A stretch of 25,733 nucleotides of DNA from JAJPGZ01 sp041167105 (GTDB lineage: Bacteria; Verrucomicrobiota; Verrucomicrobiia; Chthoniobacterales; UBA10450): contig JBEEGX010000237.1 of the NCBI GenBank assembly GCA_041167105.1, positions 1 to 25,733 on the forward strand, given 5' to 3'. Below are positions 22,098 through 25,733 of the stretch, in pieces. Both the position numbers and the translations under genes were made by a program. A model generated the notes under the pieces. The model saw only the letters and a list, made by a program, of their open reading frames with translations. It was not told where the DNA came from and did not search any database. How positions within the stretch are numbered: position 1 is the first letter of the stretch; each line of letters starts with the position of its first letter.

Positions 22098-23396
22098 TTA
22101 TTTTTTGATCGCTTCCGGCTTCGCCCCGTTTTGCTGCGCGTAAATCATCACGCCTTTCAGCGCATCGACCGCGCGCAACATCTGCGGATCTTTCGATTTG
22201 ATCAGTGCAATCTCGTTCTGTGTTTTTGCGTCAGGGCTGCTGCGCGTAGCAAAGAGCGCGCGTTCCTCTTCCGGACTCATGGCTACGCGAATGTTCGGCG
22301 CGACGCCGTTGCCGTGAATGACCTGCTTGCTCGGCGTATAATATTTCGCGGTCGTAAATCGCAAGGCCGAGCCGTCCGGCAATTGCAGTACGTTTTGCAC
22401 CGATCCTTTTCCAAATGTCGTTTCGCCCACCAGAATCGCGCGCTTCAGATCCTTCATCGCGCCGGCCACGATCTCCGCGCCACTCGCGCTGCCTTCATTG
22501 ATCAAGACCGCCATGGGAAATTCCGGCCGTGGTTTCGCGGTGGAAGGTGTGGTGTATTCGCGCTGCTGCGACGGTGTCCGGCCCTGGGTCGAAACGACTT
22601 TCGTGTTCGGCGGCAAAAATTGCGCGCTGACATCGACCGCGCTGTTGAGCAAACCGCCCGGATTGTTGCGAAGATCGACAATCAACCCTTGCATCCCCTG
22701 CTTCTGCAATTCATCGAGCGCCTTCGACAGTTCGTCTGCCGTCGGCTCGTTGAACTGAATCAGGCGCACATACGCGATCTTGAACGGCCCGGTGAGTTCG
22801 GCGTCGAGCAAGTGTGCGTTCTTCACGCTCTGCACTTTGATCTCCGCCCGCTCCAGCGTGTAATCCTTCACTTCTTTCGTCGATGGCCGCAGCAAAGTCA
22901 GCGTCACTTTTTGGCCGGGGGTGCCGCGGAGAAGATTCATCGCGTCCTGCAAATCCATTCTGTCCGTGGTCGAGCCGTTGATTTTCAAAATCTGATCGCC
23001 GGACAGAATGCCGGCCCTCGCCGCCGGCGTGTCTTCCATCGGACTAACGACCGTGGGCAATCCGTTCTTCATCGACACTTCAATACCGAGGCCGTTGAAC
23101 CGGCTGCGGGTGTCGTCCTGCATCTCGCGAAAATCATTCGCGTCCATGTATTGGCTGTGCGGATCGAGCGAACCGAGCATGCCTTTCATCGCGCTCGTGA
23201 TCAGGTCGTGATAGCTGGTTTTGTTTCCATCGACGTAATCCTGCCGCAGTAATTGGATGGCTTTGGCAAAAATCGCGATCTGCGAATAACCATCGTCTTC
23301 CTGTTGTTCGTTAGGTGCGGAGAAGGCGCGCAGGCCGAAGGCAAAAGCCAGCAGCAGCAGGCAACCACAGGTGGTCAAGAGGAGGCGACGTTTCAT
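22098..23396 (-). CDS. ctpA: C-terminal processing peptidase (S41)
   Basis: This 432-residue exported serine protease of the CtpA/Tsp family cuts periplasmic proteins near their C-terminus. A signal peptide (LLLTTCGCLLLLAFAFGLRA) is followed by a helical N-terminal region (SLDPHSQYMD near 76-85), a PDZ domain (about 100-175: GLGIEVSMKNGLPTVVSPME and ILSGDQILKING), and the S41 domain (LIVDLRNNPGGLL). The catalytic pair can be placed by alignment to Tsp: Ser305 in EGSASGAEI and Lys330 in ETTFGKGSVQ, 25 residues apart as in the family, with Asp316 between. It is followed by tsaD after the 63-base repeat and is divergent from the DUF885 gene. Start ATG 23396. Confidence 0.95.
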   Translation of the reverse strand: MKRRLLLTTCGCLLLLAFAFGLRAFSAPNEQQEDDGYSQIAIFAKAIQLLRQDYVDGNKTSYHDLITSAMKGMLGSLDPHSQYMDANDFREMQDDTRSRFNGLGIEVSMKNGLPTVVSPMEDTPAARAGILSGDQILKINGSTTDRMDLQDAMNLLRGTPGQKVTLTLLRPSTKEVKDYTLERAEIKVQSVKNAHLLDAELTGPFKIAYVRLIQFNEPTADELSKALDELQKQGMQGLIVDLRNNPGGLLNSAVDVSAQFLPPNTKVVSTQGRTPSQQREYTTPSTAKPRPEFPMAVLINEGSASGAEIVAGAMKDLKRAILVGETTFGKGSVQNVLQLPDGSALRFTTAKYYTPSKQVIHGNGVAPNIRVAMSPEEERALFATRSSPDAKTQNEIALIKSKDPQMLRAVDALKGVMIYAQQNGAKPEAIKK

Positions 23397-23458
23397 TGTT
23401 CAACGCAAAACATTGCTCAAGGCGCGTTTTAGGTAAAGGTGCAACCCATCACGCCGAA

Positions 23459-25219
23459 ATGAAGATGTCGATCTTGCATTGCGCCGCAGTGTTGCTTCTG
23501 CCGTTGTCGATCTTCGCGGCGCAAACGCCCGACCAGGAGTACGAAGCCGTGGCCGAGGAATACATCAAAGGTTACCTCGCCGCCCGGCCATTGCTCGGCA
23601 CGTCGTTAGGCATGCATGAATACGACGGCAAAATCAGTGATTACAGCCGGCTCGCGCTCGATGCGGAATTATCGCGACTGCGACGGTTCGACGACCGGCT
23701 CAGGTTATTCGATGCCACGAAATTAAGTCAGCGGCAGGGAATCGATCTGCGCATTTTGCAGGCGGCGATCAAGCGCGAGCTCTTCCAACGCGTCGACATG
23801 TCGATCTTCGAACGCGACCCGATGGTCTACGCGCGCGCGGCCGACGTGAACGTTTATCTCAAACGCAACTTCGCCGCGCTGGAAGATCGCGTGCACAGCG
23901 TCGTGCAGATCGAGCAACAGATTCCGAACATCGTGATCGCGGCGAAAACGAATCTGAACGCGGTCCTGCCGAAGCCATACGTCGAGCTCGCGATTCAAGT
24001 GGCGAAAGGCTCGGCCGATTTCTTGCGCAAGGATTTGGTCGAAGCGACCAAGGACATCAAAGACGATCGCATCAAAGCCGAATTGACGGAGTCGAATCGG
24101 CGCGCGGCCGCGGCGCTGAGTGAGTACGCGACCTGGCTCGAACGAGAATGTTTACCAAACGCGTCGCCCGATTTCGCGATCGGCGAAGAAAAGTTCCGGC
24201 GGCTGATGACCGAGACGGAACTTGTCGATCTTGCGCCGGACAAGTTGCTCGAAATCGGCCTGACGGAGTTGAAGAAGGAGCAGGAAGCGTTTGCCGCCGC
24301 CGCAAAAATTGTCGATCCGGATAAATCGCCGGTCGAAGTTTACAAACAAATCCAGAGCGAACATCCGACCGGGGAAAATTTGATTCCGGAGATCAGCATC
24401 ACGCTGGAGCAGGTGCGAAAGTTTCTCAGTGCGAAAAAGCTGGTGACGATTCCATCGGAAGTGCGGCCGCAGGTGAAAGAGACACCGCAATATCGGCGCG
24501 CGACTTCGTTCGCGTCGATGGACACGCCGGGCGCCTTCGAGAAGCGCGCGACCGAAGCGTATTACTACGTGACACCACCGGAAGCGGATTGGCCTAACGA
24601 CCAGAAAGAGCAATGGCTAACGTCGTTCAACTACTACACGTCCGACATTGTTTCGATCCACGAAGTTTATCCCGGGCATTACGTGCAGTTCCTGCGCTTG
24701 CACGCGTCGACCGCGAGCAAAGTGGAAAAGATTTTCGCCAGTTACGCGTTCGTCGAAGGCTGGGCACATTACTGCGAGAAGCTGATGGTGGACGAAGGAT
24801 TCGGCGCGCCACCGGAAAAAAATGCGACGAATACAGACACGAAACGCGCGGCGAAATATCGCATGGCGCAAGCGGACGAAGCGATGCTGCGGCTCTGTCG
24901 CTTGTGCGCGTCGATCAAAATGCACACGCAAAAAATGAGCGTGGCGGATGCGACGAAGTTCTTTCAGGACAACTGCTATTACGAAGAAAAGCCGGCGCGC
25001 GCTGAGGCGATGCGCGGGACGTTCGATCCCGGATATATGAATTACACGCTAGGCAAATTGCAGATCTTGAAACTGCGCGAGGATTACAAAGCGCAACAAG
25101 GCGCGGAGTTTTCGCTGCAAAAATTTCACAACGAGCTGCTCAATCACGGTATGCCGCCAATTCGTTTGCTGCGCGAGCTGATGCTCAAGGACAAGAACAA
25201 ATGGGGCGAAGTATTGTGA
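23459..25219 (+). CDS. Exported DUF885 family peptidase
   Basis: This second DUF885 protein (586 residues) has a signal peptide (MKMSILHCAAVLLLPLSIFA) and the family zinc site HEVYPGHYVQ with His401, Glu402 and His407, followed by VEGWAHYCEKL (Glu433). The C-terminal GKLQILKLREDY is also typical. It is close in size and layout to the protein at 7687 but clearly divergent in sequence. ATG 23459 starts the signal peptide; a second ATG two codons later is equally possible. Four copies of the 11-mer lie in the gene, two of them inside the signal peptide coding sequence, where they encode SIL and SIF. Confidence 0.87.
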   Translation: MKMSILHCAAVLLLPLSIFAAQTPDQEYEAVAEEYIKGYLAARPLLGTSLGMHEYDGKISDYSRLALDAELSRLRRFDDRLRLFDATKLSQRQGIDLRILQAAIKRELFQRVDMSIFERDPMVYARAADVNVYLKRNFAALEDRVHSVVQIEQQIPNIVIAAKTNLNAVLPKPYVELAIQVAKGSADFLRKDLVEATKDIKDDRIKAELTESNRRAAAALSEYATWLERECLPNASPDFAIGEEKFRRLMTETELVDLAPDKLLEIGLTELKKEQEAFAAAAKIVDPDKSPVEVYKQIQSEHPTGENLIPEISITLEQVRKFLSAKKLVTIPSEVRPQVKETPQYRRATSFASMDTPGAFEKRATEAYYYVTPPEADWPNDQKEQWLTSFNYYTSDIVSIHEVYPGHYVQFLRLHASTASKVEKIFASYAFVEGWAHYCEKLMVDEGFGAPPEKNATNTDTKRAAKYRMAQADEAMLRLCRLCASIKMHTQKMSVADATKFFQDNCYYEEKPARAEAMRGTFDPGYMNYTLGKLQILKLREDYKAQQGAEFSLQKFHNELLNHGMPPIRLLRELMLKDKNKWGEVL

Positions 25220-25313
25220 CGCAGTCGATGTCGATCCGCGTCCGCGCGGCGAGCTGGCCGGCGACTTCGCGGCCGATGCCGCGATTTGCGCCGGTCACCA
25301 GCACCGTTTTCAT
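25185..25313 (-). pseudogene. Short-chain dehydrogenase fragment (N-terminus only)
   Basis: The first 24 codons read MKTVLVTGANRGIGREVAGQ then LAAR, a perfect start of a short-chain dehydrogenase with the nucleotide-binding TGxxxGIG motif. After that the similarity ends and the frame stops at 42 codons, overlapping the end of the plus-strand DUF885 gene. The ATG overlaps the stop of the upstream HtrA-like gene (ATGA), so it was once a coupled second gene. The break falls at a near-copy of the dispersed 11-mer (25228-25238). The rest of the gene is not in the window. It is probably the remnant of a deletion or rearrangement, or possibly an assembly join. Confidence 0.65.
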
Positions 25314-25733
25314 TTTTTGCCTAACGAGGGCAGCTCGCGCGGCGTGACCATGGTGAAGAGCTTTTCCGTTCCGCGCAAATACATCAACGGCGAGGTCACG
25401 CCAATTTCGTCGCCGACCAAACGTTTGTGCAAATCGTCGATCGTCGCGATCGCGTAACCTTTGAATCCAACAATGATGTCGCCTTTACGCAAACCAGCGA
25501 TCGCCGCCGGGCCGCCGTCTTCCACTTCGGCCACGAGCACGCCTTGGTGTTTTTCCAGTTTGTGAAATCGCACCACGCGCGGATGCAGCGGCACGTTTTG
25601 TCCGGCCACGCCGATGGAGCTGCGACGAATTCGGCCGTTGCTAATCAACCAACCGGCCACGAGATGCGCGGTGTTGCTCGCGATCGCAAAACAGATTCCT
25701 TGCGCGGGCAAAATCACCGCGGTGTTAACGCCG
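25310..25733 (-). CDS. HtrA-like serine protease, C-terminal part with PDZ (runs off window)
   Basis: The frame is open to the right edge, so the gene starts outside. The visible end of 140 residues begins with the last strands of the trypsin-like domain (GVNTAVILPAQGICFAIASN, the segment after the catalytic Ser in the S1C/HtrA family) and goes on to one PDZ domain (about QGVLVAEVEDGGPAAIAGLR and KGDIIVGFKGYAI). The catalytic triad lies outside. HtrA-type proteases degrade or sense misfolded periplasmic proteins. The stop TGA overlaps the start of the dehydrogenase fragment. A copy of the second dispersed word, GCCTAACGA, sits at its last codons. Confidence 0.85.
   Translation of the reverse strand, partial: GVNTAVILPAQGICFAIASNTAHLVAGWLISNGRIRRSSIGVAGQNVPLHPRVVRFHKLEKHQGVLVAEVEDGGPAAIAGLRKGDIIVGFKGYAIATIDDLHKRLVGDEIGVTSPLMYLRGTEKLFTMVTPRELPSLGKK

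Noticed and set aside
22131..23252. Long plus-strand frame opposite ctpA
   Set aside because: It is an arginine-rich antisense shadow of the S41 protease, whose catalytic residues and PDZ domain are all in place.

Overview
The window is GC-rich, gene-dense bacterial chromosome. The best fit is a soil or freshwater Verrucomicrobiota, possibly Chthoniobacterales or Udaeobacter-like. This rests on two proteins with variant PEP-CTERM tails, many exported peptidases of the DUF885, S15, S41 and HtrA types, an ECF sigma/anti-sigma pair and a bacterial core gene cluster. It is an inference from gene content, not from a phylogeny.

Layout. The minus strand carries the universal transcription/translation cluster, read from high to low coordinates: tRNA-Thr(GGU), tuf, tRNA-Trp(CCA), secE, nusG, rplK, then an interruption of about 7.5 kb, then rplA, rplJ, rplL and the first 373 codons of rpoB, which leaves the window at base 1. 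The interruption between rplK and rplA (3372-10832) holds an exported protein of unknown function, an exported amidohydrolase, an S15/CocE-type hydrolase joined to a DUF885 peptidase, a PEP-CTERM protein and a single-domain response regulator.

Upstream of the cluster are a TPR membrane protein (minus) and a plus-strand pair of transporters (EamA/DMT and an APC permease overlapping by 4 bases). Next come a minus-strand TonB-like protein / ECF sigma factor / membrane anti-sigma module, a plus-strand farnesyl-diphosphate-synthase-type prenyltransferase, a small membrane protein, a second PEP-CTERM protein, tsaD and the S41 protease ctpA (all minus), and a second exported DUF885 peptidase (plus). 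At the right edge are the PDZ end of an HtrA-like protein and a short-chain dehydrogenase fragment overlapping it by 4 bases.

The most striking feature is not a gene. The 11-mer AAGATCGACAW occurs about 42 times (counted by eye, both strands), where far less than one copy is expected by chance. It lies inside genes in five different reading-frame registers and in both orientations, is concentrated in spacers, forms three tandem pairs with 15-16 bp period and one perfect 14-bp hairpin. A second over-represented 9-mer, GCCTAACGA, occurs 12 times exactly and also forms a hairpin, in the spacer on the other side of rplL. The pattern resembles the DNA uptake sequences of Neisseria and Pasteurellaceae or the HIP1 element of cyanobacteria, but neither word matches a family known to me. 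This is the candidate for an undescribed system.
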